From contig DAMBWF010000002.1 in the NCBI GenBank assembly GCA_032052615.1, forward strand, positions 372,001 to 436,000: DNA of 64,000 bases, in the 5' to 3' direction. Below, one piece after another: positions 1 to 8,730 of this stretch; position 1 is the first letter of the stretch; each line of letters opens with the position of its first letter. This DNA comes from Pseudomonas_T sp032052615. GTDB taxonomy: Bacteria > Pseudomonadota > Gammaproteobacteria > Pseudomonadales > Pseudomonadaceae. A program made the position numbers and the translations under genes. The notes under the pieces were generated by a model that saw nothing but the letters and a program-made list of their open reading frames with translations, searched no databases and was not told where the DNA came from.

Positions 1-679
1 TCGGCACCGCCAGCAGGGTCTGGGAGAAGATATCCGGCGGCGTCAGCACCATGCCGACCACGAAGCAGCCGATGATCACGTAGGGGCGGATCTTGCGCAG
101 GTAGGCCACGTCCACCACGCCGATCCAGATCAGCAGCACCACCGCCACGGGGATTTCGAAGGCCACCCCGAAGGCGAAGAACAACGTCATGACGAAGTCC
201 AGGTAACTGCTGATGTCGGTCATCATCGACACGCCTTCCGGGGTCACGCTGGCGAAGAAGTGGAAGATCAGCGGGAACACCAGGAAGTAGGCGAAGGCCA
301 TGCCGGTGTAGAACAGCACCACGCTGGACACCAGCAACGGCACGGCGATGCGCTTCTCGTGGCGGTACAAGCCCGGGGCGATGAAGCCCCAGACCTGGTG
401 GAGGATCACCGGCATGGCCAGGAACAGCGCCACCACCAGGGTCAGCTTGAACGGCGTGAGGAACGGCGAGGCCACGTCGGTGGCGATCATCGTCGCCCCC
501 TCGGGCAGGTACTGGCGCAGGGGCGCCGAGACCAGGGTGTAGATCTTCTGGGTGAAGTAGAACAGCCCGGCGAAGATCAGGAACACCGCCGCCACGCAGC
601 GCAGCAGACGCGTGCGCAGCTCGGCGAGGTGGGAGACCAGGGGCATTTCCGGGTCGAGGTCGGGTTTCGGCTCGCTCAT
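1..679 (-). CDS. tatC: TatC, twin-arginine translocase subunit (3' end outside window)
   Basis: TatC is the polytopic inner-membrane core of the Tat pathway and recognises the twin-arginine signal of folded export substrates. About 226 codons are present. The C-terminus, probably the last 30-40 residues, lies beyond the left edge. The N-terminus carries the family signature SHLAELR near residue 16, and a late FSQTLLAVP segment lies close to the edge. Several hydrophobic membrane segments separate them. The ATG overlaps the tatB stop codon (ATGA), as expected for translational coupling in tatABC. Identification is firm. Confidence 0.96.
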   Translation of the reverse strand, partial: MSEPKPDLDPEMPLVSHLAELRTRLLRCVAAVFLIFAGLFYFTQKIYTLVSAPLRQYLPEGATMIATDVASPFLTPFKLTLVVALFLAMPVILHQVWGFIAPGLYRHEKRIAVPLLVSSVVLFYTGMAFAYFLVFPLIFHFFASVTPEGVSMMTDISSYLDFVMTLFFAFGVAFEIPVAVVLLIWIGVVDVAYLRKIRPYVIIGCFVVGMVLTPPDIFSQTLLAVP

Positions 680-1203
680 GGCTGGCGGGGGGGCGGGGGC
701 GGTGGATCGTTGGAGGGTAAGGCCGGCTCGATGGCGACCGGCTGGCCAGTGGCTGGCTGAGCGGAGGCCGGCTGGCCGGGCGCCGAGCCGACGGGCAAGG
801 CCGGCGAGGAGGCGTCCCGCACGGATGGCGCGGCCGGCTGGACTCCGGGCGGTGCCTTCGCCACCGGCTCGGCGGGCGGCGCGGCCACGTCGGGGCGGGG
901 CTCGGGATGCAGCGCGGCGTTCAGTACTTCGGGGGAGGCGGCGGTGGGCGGCTCGGCGGGCGGCTGGATGCTCTGCTTGATCTCCCGCTCCAGGGCGAGG
1001 ATCTGCTCGTTGTGCAATTGCCGGCGGATTTCGTCGGCGCCGATCTCCCGCTCCACTTCCTGCTTGATGGCGTTGAAGCTGCGCTTGAGCCGGCCGACCC
1101 ACAGCCCGGCGGTGCGCGCCGCGCCCGGCAGCCGCTCGGGGCCGAGCACCAGCAGCGCCACCAGGCCGATCAGCAGCAGTTCGCCGAAGCTGATACCGAA
1201 CAT
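676..1203 (-). CDS. tatB: TatB, Sec-independent translocase protein
   Basis: TatB forms the twin-arginine signal receptor with TatC in the inner membrane. The 175-residue protein starts MFGISFGELLLIGLVALLVL, the single N-terminal membrane helix of the family with its early glutamate. The GPERLP hinge follows, then an amphipathic helix and a charged helical region to about residue 80. The C-terminal half is a low-complexity Pro/Ala-rich tail, longer than in E. coli and usual for pseudomonads. The gene lies 4 bases after tatA and overlaps tatC by 4 bases. Confidence 0.96.
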   Translation of the reverse strand: MFGISFGELLLIGLVALLVLGPERLPGAARTAGLWVGRLKRSFNAIKQEVEREIGADEIRRQLHNEQILALEREIKQSIQPPAEPPTAASPEVLNAALHPEPRPDVAAPPAEPVAKAPPGVQPAAPSVRDASSPALPVGSAPGQPASAQPATGQPVAIEPALPSNDPPPPPPRQP

Positions 1204-1207
1204 GGGG

Positions 1208-1465
1208 TCAGTCCCGGCGCGCCGGTTCGTCGACCCTGCGCGCCTCGGCGTCCACGGTGTGCGGCGGGTTCAGCGGCTGGCCGGGTGGCGGGCTGGCCGG
1301 CTGCTGCGGCGGGCGGGCGTCGTCTTCCTCGCTGTTCATGGCCTTGCGGAAGCCCTTGATCGATTCGCCCAAGTCGGAACCGAAGTTCTTCAGCTTCTTG
1401 GTGCCGAACACCAGCACCACCACGATCAGCAGGATCAGCCAGTGTTTCCAGTCGAAAATGCCCAT
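1208..1465 (-). CDS. tatA: TatA, Sec-independent translocase pore subunit
   Basis: TatA oligomerises to form the transient passage for folded Tat substrates. The 85-residue protein has one N-terminal membrane helix (WKHWLILLIVVVLVFGTKKL), the FGTKKL hinge, and an amphipathic helix (GSDLGESIKGFRKAM). A variable Pro-rich, charged tail ends it. It is the first tat gene of the operon and starts 21 bases after the hisE stop, so a joint hisIE-tatABC transcript is likely. Confidence 0.96.
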   Translation of the reverse strand: MGIFDWKHWLILLIVVVLVFGTKKLKNFGSDLGESIKGFRKAMNSEEDDARPPQQPASPPPGQPLNPPHTVDAEARRVDEPARRD

Positions 1466-1486
1466 CGGCGTATACCTCGAAAAAAG

Positions 1487-1825
1487 TCAGGAAGGGGTGC
1501 TGGCGCGGGCGGCCTTCTCGGCGTGCCCGGACAGGCCGAAGCGCCGCTCCAGTTCATCCAGCACGGCCTGGGGGTGCTGGCCGAGGGCGGCGAGCATGAC
1601 CAGGCTGTGGAACCAGAGGTCGGCGGTCTCGTAGATCAGCGCGGACGCGTCGCCGCCGGCGGCGGCGTCCTTGGCGGCGAGGATGGTTTCCACCGACTCC
1701 TCGCCGACCTTTTCGAGAATCTTGTTCAGACCCTTGTGGTAGAGGCTGGCGACGTAGGAGCTGTCCGGCGCCGCGCCCTTGCGCGCCTCCAGCACCTCGG
1801 CCAGGCGGCTCAGGGTGTCATTCAT
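1487..1825 (-). CDS. hisE: Phosphoribosyl-ATP pyrophosphatase HisE
   Basis: Cytoplasmic enzyme of histidine biosynthesis that hydrolyses phosphoribosyl-ATP to phosphoribosyl-AMP and pyrophosphate. The 112-residue protein has the all-alpha MazG-like fold signature: GLNKILEKVGEESVE near residues 32-46 and an ETADLWFH motif near 66-73, which supply the acidic metal ligands. It overlaps the end of hisI by 8 bases. HisI and HisE are separate proteins here, as in other pseudomonads, and not fused as in enterobacteria. Confidence 0.95.
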   Translation of the reverse strand: MNDTLSRLAEVLEARKGAAPDSSYVASLYHKGLNKILEKVGEESVETILAAKDAAAGGDASALIYETADLWFHSLVMLAALGQHPQAVLDELERRFGLSGHAEKAARASTPS

Positions 1826-2219
1826 GGCGAGGGTCCCCGGCGTAGATGGCGCGAGGGTCTTTGAGCACCGGGTCGACGGTGGCCCAGCCGCCGTCGCGGA
1901 AGACTCGGTAGAAGCAGCTCTCGCGGCCAGTGTGGCAGGCGATCCCGCCCAGTTGCTCCACCTGCAGGACCACCACGTCGGCGTCGCAGTCCAGGCGCAG
2001 CTCGTGGAGTTTTTGCACGTGCCCGGAGTCCTCGCCCTTGCGCCACAGCTTGCCCCGGGAGCGGGACCAGTAGATGGCGCGCTGCTCGGCCACGGTGAGG
2101 GCCAGCGCTTCGCGGTTCATCCAGGCCATCATCAGGAGGCGCCCGGTGGCATGGTCCTGGGCGATCGCCGGGACCAGGCCGTCGGCGTTCCAGTGAATCT
2201 CGTCCAGCCAGTCATTCAT
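1818..2219 (-). CDS. hisI: Phosphoribosyl-AMP cyclohydrolase HisI
   Basis: Catalyses ring opening of phosphoribosyl-AMP, the histidine step after HisE. The 133-residue protein has the family core: MMAWMNREALALT, a YWSRSR segment followed by LWRKGEDSGH, a DCDAD metal-binding motif, and the CHTGRESCFYR zinc region near the C-terminus. The cysteines and histidine expected for Zn binding are present. It overlaps hisE. Two hairpins separate it from upstream ubiB, so the his-tat group may have its own expression control. Confidence 0.95.
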   Translation of the reverse strand: MNDWLDEIHWNADGLVPAIAQDHATGRLLMMAWMNREALALTVAEQRAIYWSRSRGKLWRKGEDSGHVQKLHELRLDCDADVVVLQVEQLGGIACHTGRESCFYRVFRDGGWATVDPVLKDPRAIYAGDPRHE

Positions 2220-2253
2220 GTTGTTCGTCCGCCCTCGCGGGCTTGGCAGATAC

Positions 2254-2280
2254 GCGGGCCCTCCGCGCTCGGAGGGCCGC
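2254..2280 (-). terminator. GC-rich hairpin between ubiB and hisI (first)
   Basis: A seven-pair perfect stem (CCCTCCG/CGGAGGG) with a CGCT loop is extended by four more pairs around a single bulge. No T-tract follows in either direction, so intrinsic termination is uncertain. It could instead be a processing or attenuation structure. Confidence 0.4.
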
Positions 2281-2295
2281 CAGGTCGGCTAGTGT

Positions 2296-2317
2296 GCCAG
2301 TCGAGGCTACGACTGGC
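2296..2317 (-). terminator. Hairpin at the ubiB stop codon (second)
   Basis: The perfect eight-base arms GCCAGTCG and CGACTGGC are separated by six bases. The arm nearest ubiB touches the last base of its TAG stop. No T-run follows, so it may be a weak or Rho-assisted end, or an mRNA-stabilising structure. Confidence 0.4.
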
Positions 2318-3930
2318 TATCGACGGACCACCAGGTAGAGCCCGGCGGCGCCCATCAGCCAGGCGGGCCAGGCCGCCGCGCTGGAGTAAGCCACGCCCCC
2401 CGCCAGGGTGGCGGCGGCACCGGCCAGCAGCAGCGCGCCGATCAACCGAGGCGGCCATTCGCGGTGGCGCTCGCGCCAGGGCGGGGACGGGTCGCGGGCA
2501 TGGGGCTGGGCCATGCGTTCGAGCAGGTCCCGGGTCATGCTCGCCAGGTGCGGCACCTGTTCGGCCTGGGCCTTGAGGTCCGCCAGCAGCCTTTTAGGAC
2601 TGACTCGCTGGCGCATCCAGCGTTCCAGGTAGGGACGGGCGGTGCTCCACAGGTCCAGGTCCGGGTAGAGCTGGCGGCCGAGGCCCTCGATGTTCAGCAG
2701 GGTCTTCTGCAACAGCACCAGTTGCGGCTGGATTTCCATGTTGAAGCGCCGCGCGGTCTGGAACAGCCTCAGCAGCAGTTGGCCGAAGGAGATGTCCTTG
2801 AGAGGTTTCTCGAAGATCGGCTCGCAGACCGTGCGGATCGCCGCCTCGAATTCGTTGACCTTGGTTTCCTGGGGCACCCAGCCGGAGTCGATGTGCAGTT
2901 GCGCCACCTTGCGGTAGTCGCGCTTGAAGAACGCCACCAGGTTGCGCGCCAGGTAATCCTGGTCCTCGGGGGTCAGGCTGCCGACGATGCCGCAGTCGAT
3001 GGCGATGTAGCGCGGGTCCCAGGGCTGCTGGGTGCTGACGAAAATGTTGCCGGGGTGCATGTCGGCGTGGAAGAAGCTGTCGCGGAACACCTGGGTGAAG
3101 AAGATCTCCACCCCGCGCTCGGCCAGCAGCTTGAGGTCGGTGCGCTGGTCGTGGAGCGCGGCGAGATCGGTGACCGGCACGCCGTAGATGCGCTCCATCA
3201 CCAACACTTGGGGCCGGCAGTAATCCCAGTACACCTGGGGCACGTAGAGCAGCGGCGAGCCGTCGAAGTTGCGCCGCAACTGGCTGGCGTTGGCCGCCTC
3301 GCGCAGCAGGTCCAGCTCGTCGTAGATGACTTTCTCGTAGTCGCTGACCACGTCCACCGGGTGCAGGCGGCGGGCCTCCCGGGACACCCGCTCGGCGAAG
3401 CGGGCGAGGACGAACAGCCAGGCGATGTCCTGGCGGATCACCGGCTTGAGGTTCGGCCGAACCACCTTGACCACCACGTCCTCGCCACTCTTGAGCTGGG
3501 CGGCGTGGACCTGGGCCACCGAGGCGGACGCCAGGGGCTGGCGTTCGAAGCGGGCGAAGGCCCGGGCGATGGGCATGCCCAGTTGTTCCTCGATGAGGGC
3601 GACGGCCCGGTCGGGATCGAAGGGCGGCACCTTGTCCTGGAGAAACGCCAGCTCGCAAGCGATGTCGTCCGGCAGCAGGTCGCGGCGGGTGGAAAGGATC
3701 TGCCCGAACTTGATGAAGATCGGCCCCAGGTCTTCCAGGGCCAGGCGCAGGCGCGCCCCGCGGGTCAGCGGCAATGGGCGCCGGGGCAGCCAGCGCCAGG
3801 GCAGGGCGAAGCGCAGCATGCGCAGCCACCAGGGCAGCAGGGGCAGGTCGTCGAAGATCAGGTCGTCCAGGCGATAGCGGATCACCACGGACTGGATGCG
3901 CAGCAAACGGCGAACGGCGAGCAGCTTCAT
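2317..3930 (-). CDS. ubiB: UbiB, ubiquinone biosynthesis accessory kinase-like ATPase
   Basis: UbiB (ABC1/ADCK family) is a membrane-anchored protein-kinase-like ATPase needed for ubiquinone biosynthesis. The 537-residue protein has the family KxGQ motif as KFGQILSTRRDLLP near residue 75, an Ala-rich nucleotide loop (ASASVAQVHAA) and the VKVVRP lysine. The catalytic-like segment is HADMHPGNIFV, followed by a metal-binding IDCGIVG. The C-terminus contains two hydrophobic membrane segments. It overlaps ubiJ by 4 bases in the ubiE-ubiJ-ubiB operon. Confidence 0.96.
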   Translation of the reverse strand: MKLLAVRRLLRIQSVVIRYRLDDLIFDDLPLLPWWLRMLRFALPWRWLPRRPLPLTRGARLRLALEDLGPIFIKFGQILSTRRDLLPDDIACELAFLQDKVPPFDPDRAVALIEEQLGMPIARAFARFERQPLASASVAQVHAAQLKSGEDVVVKVVRPNLKPVIRQDIAWLFVLARFAERVSREARRLHPVDVVSDYEKVIYDELDLLREAANASQLRRNFDGSPLLYVPQVYWDYCRPQVLVMERIYGVPVTDLAALHDQRTDLKLLAERGVEIFFTQVFRDSFFHADMHPGNIFVSTQQPWDPRYIAIDCGIVGSLTPEDQDYLARNLVAFFKRDYRKVAQLHIDSGWVPQETKVNEFEAAIRTVCEPIFEKPLKDISFGQLLLRLFQTARRFNMEIQPQLVLLQKTLLNIEGLGRQLYPDLDLWSTARPYLERWMRQRVSPKRLLADLKAQAEQVPHLASMTRDLLERMAQPHARDPSPPWRERHREWPPRLIGALLLAGAAATLAGGVAYSSAAAWPAWLMGAAGLYLVVRR

Positions 3931-4547
3931 GGGCCGGGATTCACCTGCCGCGAAGCCAGCCGTTCGATGCGCGCCTCGAGGCGGTCGAGGGCGAGCTTGA
4001 GGTCGTCCAGTTCGGCGAAGCGGGATTCGGCTTCGCGCTGGCCCACCAAGGCCCGGCTCTCCTCGGCGAGGTAGTCGGCGAGGTTCGCCTTCAGGCTGTC
4101 GACGTTGCGCGCGGCGCGCCGCGCGCCGTCCCGCAGGTGCCCGCCCAGCAGACCGGCGACCACCGGGCCGAGGCTGCGCGACAGCTCGTATTCCCAGTCC
4201 AGCTCCAGGTTCTGGAGGATCTCGGCGAGGTCGAGCAGCGCGGCGCTGTCGCCGTCGAGTTCCACCTCGGGGCCGTGCAGCACGGCGACCTTGTCCCGGG
4301 CGGTGGCCAATTGACGCAGGCTGGCCACCGGCGCCCGCAGCACGCAGTCGGCCGGCGCCTCCCAGTGGGCGGCGAGGCGGATGCCGTCCCCGCTCGGCAG
4401 CAGGAACAGGCGCACCGCCGGCGAGCGGCCTTCCACCTGGATGACCTTGCCCGACAGCCGGGCGAGGCGCGGGTGGGCGGTGGCGTCCAGGCGCAGCACC
4501 CGGTCGAGACCGGCCTCCACGCCGACGAGCAGGGCCTGGCGCAGCAT
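3927..4547 (-). CDS. ubiJ: UbiJ, ubiquinone biosynthesis accessory factor (SCP2 domain)
   Basis: UbiJ is a lipid-binding accessory protein of the aerobic ubiquinone-synthesising complex. The start MLRQALLVGVEAG was chosen because its ATG overlaps the ubiE stop (TGATG), giving 206 residues. A longer open frame continues upstream only through ubiE and is not real. Residues about 10-110 resemble an SCP2 sterol-carrier-type fold. The C-terminal third is a predicted coiled coil with ELDDLKLALDRLEARIERL. Order and overlap with ubiE and ubiB support the name. Confidence 0.9.
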   Translation of the reverse strand: MLRQALLVGVEAGLDRVLRLDATAHPRLARLSGKVIQVEGRSPAVRLFLLPSGDGIRLAAHWEAPADCVLRAPVASLRQLATARDKVAVLHGPEVELDGDSAALLDLAEILQNLELDWEYELSRSLGPVVAGLLGGHLRDGARRAARNVDSLKANLADYLAEESRALVGQREAESRFAELDDLKLALDRLEARIERLASRQVNPGP

Positions 4548-5317
4548 CAGGGCTTGATCCCGCGGTGCAGGGCGACGATGCCCCCGGTCATGTTGTGGTA
4601 GCTGACCCGCTCGAACCCGGCGTCGATCATCATCGCCTTCAGAGTGTCCTGGTCGGGGTGCATGCGGATGGACTCGGCCAGGTAGCGGTAGCTGTCGGCG
4701 TCGCGGGTGATGAGCTTGCCCATCAGCGGCAGCAGGGTGAAGGAGTAGGCATCGTAGGCCTTGGACAGCAGCGGGTTGCCGGGCTTGGAGAACTCCAGCA
4801 CCAGCAGCCGGCCGCCCGGCTTGAGCACTCGCAGCATGGAGCGCAGGGCGTCTTCCTTGTGGGTAACGTTGCGCAGGCCGAAGGCGATGGTCACCACGTC
4901 GAAATGGTTGTCCGGGAAGGGCAGGCACTCGGCGTCGGCCTGGACGAAGGCGAGGTTGCCGGCGACGCCCTTGTCCAGCAGGCGGTCGCGTCCGACCTTG
5001 AGCATGGAGGCGTTGATGTCGGCCAGCACCACCTCGCCACTGGGGCCCACCAAGCGCGAGAACTGCCGGGCCAGGTCGCCGGTGCCCCCGGCGATGTCCA
5101 GCACCCGGTTGCCCGGCCGCACGCCCGACAGTTCGAGGGTGAAGCGCTTCCACAAGCGGTGGATGCCGGCGGACATCAGATCGTTCATCAGGTCGTACTT
5201 GGCGGCCACGGAGTGGAACACCTCGGCGACCTTCTCCGCCTTCTGGCTCTCCGGCACGCTCTGGTAGCCGAAGTGGGTGGTCGGTTCGTGATCGGGGGCC
5301 TTGCGCGGGTCGCTCAT
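4547..5317 (-). CDS. ubiE: UbiE, ubiquinone/menaquinone C-methyltransferase
   Basis: SAM-dependent methyltransferase for the C-methylation step of ubiquinone (and menaquinone) synthesis. The 256-residue protein has the UbiE signatures: FHSVAAKYDLMNDLMSAGIH near residues 33-52, the SAM-binding VLDIAGGTGDLA, and RNVTHKEDALRSMLRVLKPG followed by LEFSKP. It is the first gene of ubiE-ubiJ-ubiB. The upstream side faces a short gene-poor gap toward the DUF971 gene. Confidence 0.97.
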   Translation of the reverse strand: MSDPRKAPDHEPTTHFGYQSVPESQKAEKVAEVFHSVAAKYDLMNDLMSAGIHRLWKRFTLELSGVRPGNRVLDIAGGTGDLARQFSRLVGPSGEVVLADINASMLKVGRDRLLDKGVAGNLAFVQADAECLPFPDNHFDVVTIAFGLRNVTHKEDALRSMLRVLKPGGRLLVLEFSKPGNPLLSKAYDAYSFTLLPLMGKLITRDADSYRYLAESIRMHPDQDTLKAMMIDAGFERVSYHNMTGGIVALHRGIKP

Positions 5318-5504
5318 GTCGCTCTCACCGGATAAAGATCGCCGGCCATTCTAAACCGAAAAGAATGCCGCCGGTGCCGGCCGCGTGCGTCCGCGCCGCC
5401 CTGGCGCCCGGGGCCGTGACGGAATGTCGCGCGCGCGGACGGCCGCCGGGGCCTGGGCGCGCGGGCCGGCGAGGCAAGGCGAGCCGGGAGCGGCGCGCTC
5501 GCCC

Positions 5505-5879
5505 TCAGAGCATCAGACGGACGGCGGATTCGTGGGGGTCGCGGGAGCGCCCGGCGGCCTCCAGCCGCTCCAGGTAGTCCGCCCACAAGGCGTCGTGACG
5601 GGTGCACAGCTCATAGAGGTAGTCCCAGGTGAACAGGCCGCTGTCGTGGCCGTCGTCGAAGACCAGCCGCAGCGCGTAATTGCCCACCGGCTCCAGCCGC
5701 TCCAGGCCGACCCCGAGCTTGCCGTGTTGCAGCACCGGCTTGCCGTGGCCCTGCACTTCCGCCGAGGGTGAGTGCACCCGCAGGAATTCCGCGCCGAGGC
5801 TGTAGCGCTCATCGGGGCCGTAGGCCAGCACCAGGGTCTTGGAGCCCTTGTGCAGTTCGAGGGCGGTGGGGAGGCGCAT
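5505..5879 (-). CDS. DUF971 / gamma-butyrobetaine hydroxylase-like N-terminal domain protein
   Basis: Small conserved protein of 124 residues starting MRLPTALELHKGSKTL. This ATG has a CAGGAG ribosome site and was preferred over an upstream in-frame ATG that lacks family sequence. It matches the DUF971 family, which resembles the N-terminal zinc/iron-binding domain of gamma-butyrobetaine hydroxylase. The GNYALRLVFDDGHDSGLFTW segment is characteristic. DUF971 proteins are often linked to iron-sulfur protein handling, but the exact role here is unknown. The gene follows hslU closely and may belong to the hslVU transcript. Confidence 0.85.
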   Translation of the reverse strand: MRLPTALELHKGSKTLVLAYGPDERYSLGAEFLRVHSPSAEVQGHGKPVLQHGKLGVGLERLEPVGNYALRLVFDDGHDSGLFTWDYLYELCTRHDALWADYLERLEAAGRSRDPHESAVRLML

Positions 5880-5935
5880 GTCGGGCTCCTGGGCGTCGCG
5901 GACGCGGCGAGGGGCGGACGCGCCGCCCCGGCGGC

Positions 5936-7276
<1,341 letters not shown>

Positions 7277-7297
7277 GGCAATGCTCCGGGGCTGGGC

Positions 7298-7831
7298 TCA
7301 GATGGCCGAGTCCAGCTCCTCGATGGTCAGGTTCTGGTTGGTGAAGACGCAGATGGAGCCGGCGATCTTCAGCGCGGTCTCGGCCACCTCGCGGGCGGAC
7401 AGGGCGTCGGTGTGCTGCAGCAGGGCCATCGCCGCGGCCTGGGCGAAGCCGCCGCCGGAACCCATGGCGATCAGGCCCTGCTCGGGTTCGACCACGTCGC
7501 CGTTGCCGGTGATGATCAGCGAGGCGTCCTTGTTGGCCACCGCCAGCATGGCCTCCAGGCGGCTCAGGGAGCGGTCGGTGCGCCAGTCCTTGGCCAGCTC
7601 GACGGCGGCCCGGACCAGGTGGCCCTGGTGTTTCTCCAACTGCCCCTCGAAGCGCTCGAACAGGGTGAAGGCATCGGCGGTGGCACCGGCGAAGCCCGCC
7701 AGTACTTGGCCGTGGTACAGGCGGCGGACCTTCTTCGCGTTGCCTTTCATCACGGTATTGCCCAGGGAAACCTGGCCGTCGCCACCCATGACGACTTTGC
7801 CGTGGCGGCGGACTGAAACGATGGTGGTCAA
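7298..7831 (-). CDS. hslV: HslV, proteasome-like peptidase subunit
   Basis: Threonine peptidase of the HslVU complex. The 177-residue protein begins TTIVSVRR after the initiator, exposing the catalytic Thr, and has the GDGQVSLGN motif and an AGFAG segment. The start codon is TTG with a GGAG site 8 bases upstream. An upstream ATG seven bases away is out of frame and is not the start. The gene lies behind a heat-shock promoter at 7877-7905. Confidence 0.97.
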   Translation of the reverse strand: MTTIVSVRRHGKVVMGGDGQVSLGNTVMKGNAKKVRRLYHGQVLAGFAGATADAFTLFERFEGQLEKHQGHLVRAAVELAKDWRTDRSLSRLEAMLAVANKDASLIITGNGDVVEPEQGLIAMGSGGGFAQAAAMALLQHTDALSAREVAETALKIAGSICVFTNQNLTIEELDSAI

Positions 7832-7876
7832 GAGACATACTCCACGCGGCGGGGGCGCTCGGCCCGAATGTTCAGC

Positions 7877-7905
7877 ATATGGGGACGTCGGCGGCGGGGT
7901 TCAAG
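7877..7905 (-). promoter_or_regulatory. Sigma-32 (RpoH) heat-shock promoter of hslVU
   Basis: On the minus strand CTTGAA (7905-7900) is followed after 15 bases by CCCCATAT (7884-7877). This is an almost perfect match to the RpoH consensus CTTGAAA-N13-15-CCCCATNT. It lies about 45 bases before the hslV start. Heat-shock control of hslVU is established in enterobacteria, and the match here supports the same control. Confidence 0.85.
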
Positions 7906-7983
7906 CGGGGGCCGCCCCGAACGGCGCGGATCGGGGGCGGGCGAGCCCACGCGGGTGCGCCGCGCGGGCGGTTCCCGAGCGGA

Positions 7984-8730
7984 TCAGCGGGCCTGGCGCT
8001 GTTGCAGCAACAGGTTGCTGAAACCGCTGCCGGCCAGTTGTTTCTGCGCCACCGCCAGTTGGTCTCGGCTGGCGAACGGGCCGACCAGGACCCGGAACCA
8101 GGTTTCCTCGCGGACCTTGCCCGACTCCACTTGGACGTTCTGGCCCAGCAGGATGATCTGCGCCCGCACTTTCTCCGCGTCCGCCTGCTTGCGGAACGAG
8201 CCGGCCTGGAGAAAGAACTGGGTGGTGACCGGCGCCTTGGCCAGCACCGGCGGCGGAGGCGGCGGGGTCTGCCCGGCGAGGGCGGCCTGGGCGCGGGCGG
8301 TGTCGATCTTCGCCGCCTGCTCCGGGGTCACCGGCGGCTGGCTCTTGTCCGGCGTCTGGGCTGAGGACGTGGCAGCGGTTGGCGGCGTCGCCGGCAGGGC
8401 GTCCGGCGGGATGATCACCTCGGACTCGGGCAACAGCGTGTAGAAGTCGTACTTCGGTTTCACCGGCTCCTGGCTGGGCGAGGGCGGCGTACTCTTGCCG
8501 GAACCGGAACCGGAACCGGAACCGGAACCGGAACCGGAACCGCTGCGCGAGGCCTGCTCGGGTTTTTCCCGCTTCACCTCGTCGCGGCCGGGCTCGAGCT
8601 TCATCAGGAACACCACGAAGGCGCCGATGACCAGACCCGCGACCAGCCAGACCCAGCCCGGCACCGGCTTTTTCGCCGGCGGCTGGTAACGGCTGGCGCC
8701 GCGCTTCGGAGGGGCTTTCTTTTTCGCCAC
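7984..8730 (-). CDS. SPOR-domain membrane protein (FtsN-like)
   Basis: Cell-envelope protein with the layout of FtsN: a short basic cytoplasmic tail (MAKKKAPPKR), one membrane segment (VWLVAGLVIGAFVVFLM, about residues 27-43), a long Ser/Gly/Pro-rich periplasmic linker, and a C-terminal SPOR domain. The SPOR domain, from about residue 170, binds denuded glycan strands. The 248-residue protein contains a FYTLLPESEV motif typical of this Pseudomonas family. The start is GTG, placed directly after the argS stop with GGAG upstream, so the two genes are coupled. The linker carries an uninterrupted run of eight Ser-Gly pairs encoded by a hexanucleotide repeat. Confidence 0.85.
   Translation of the reverse strand: MAKKKAPPKRGASRYQPPAKKPVPGWVWLVAGLVIGAFVVFLMKLEPGRDEVKREKPEQASRSGSGSGSGSGSGSGSGKSTPPSPSQEPVKPKYDFYTLLPESEVIIPPDALPATPPTAATSSAQTPDKSQPPVTPEQAAKIDTARAQAALAGQTPPPPPPVLAKAPVTTQFFLQAGSFRKQADAEKVRAQIILLGQNVQVESGKVREETWFRVLVGPFASRDQLAVAQKQLAGSGFSNLLLQQRQAR
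8498..8542. repeat. Hexanucleotide tandem repeat (CCGGAA, 7 copies plus CCG)
   Basis: Seven exact copies of CCGGAA plus CCG lie inside the SPOR-protein gene and encode alternating Ser-Gly. Because the unit is 6 bases, copy-number change would lengthen or shorten the linker without breaking the frame. Confidence 0.95.
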
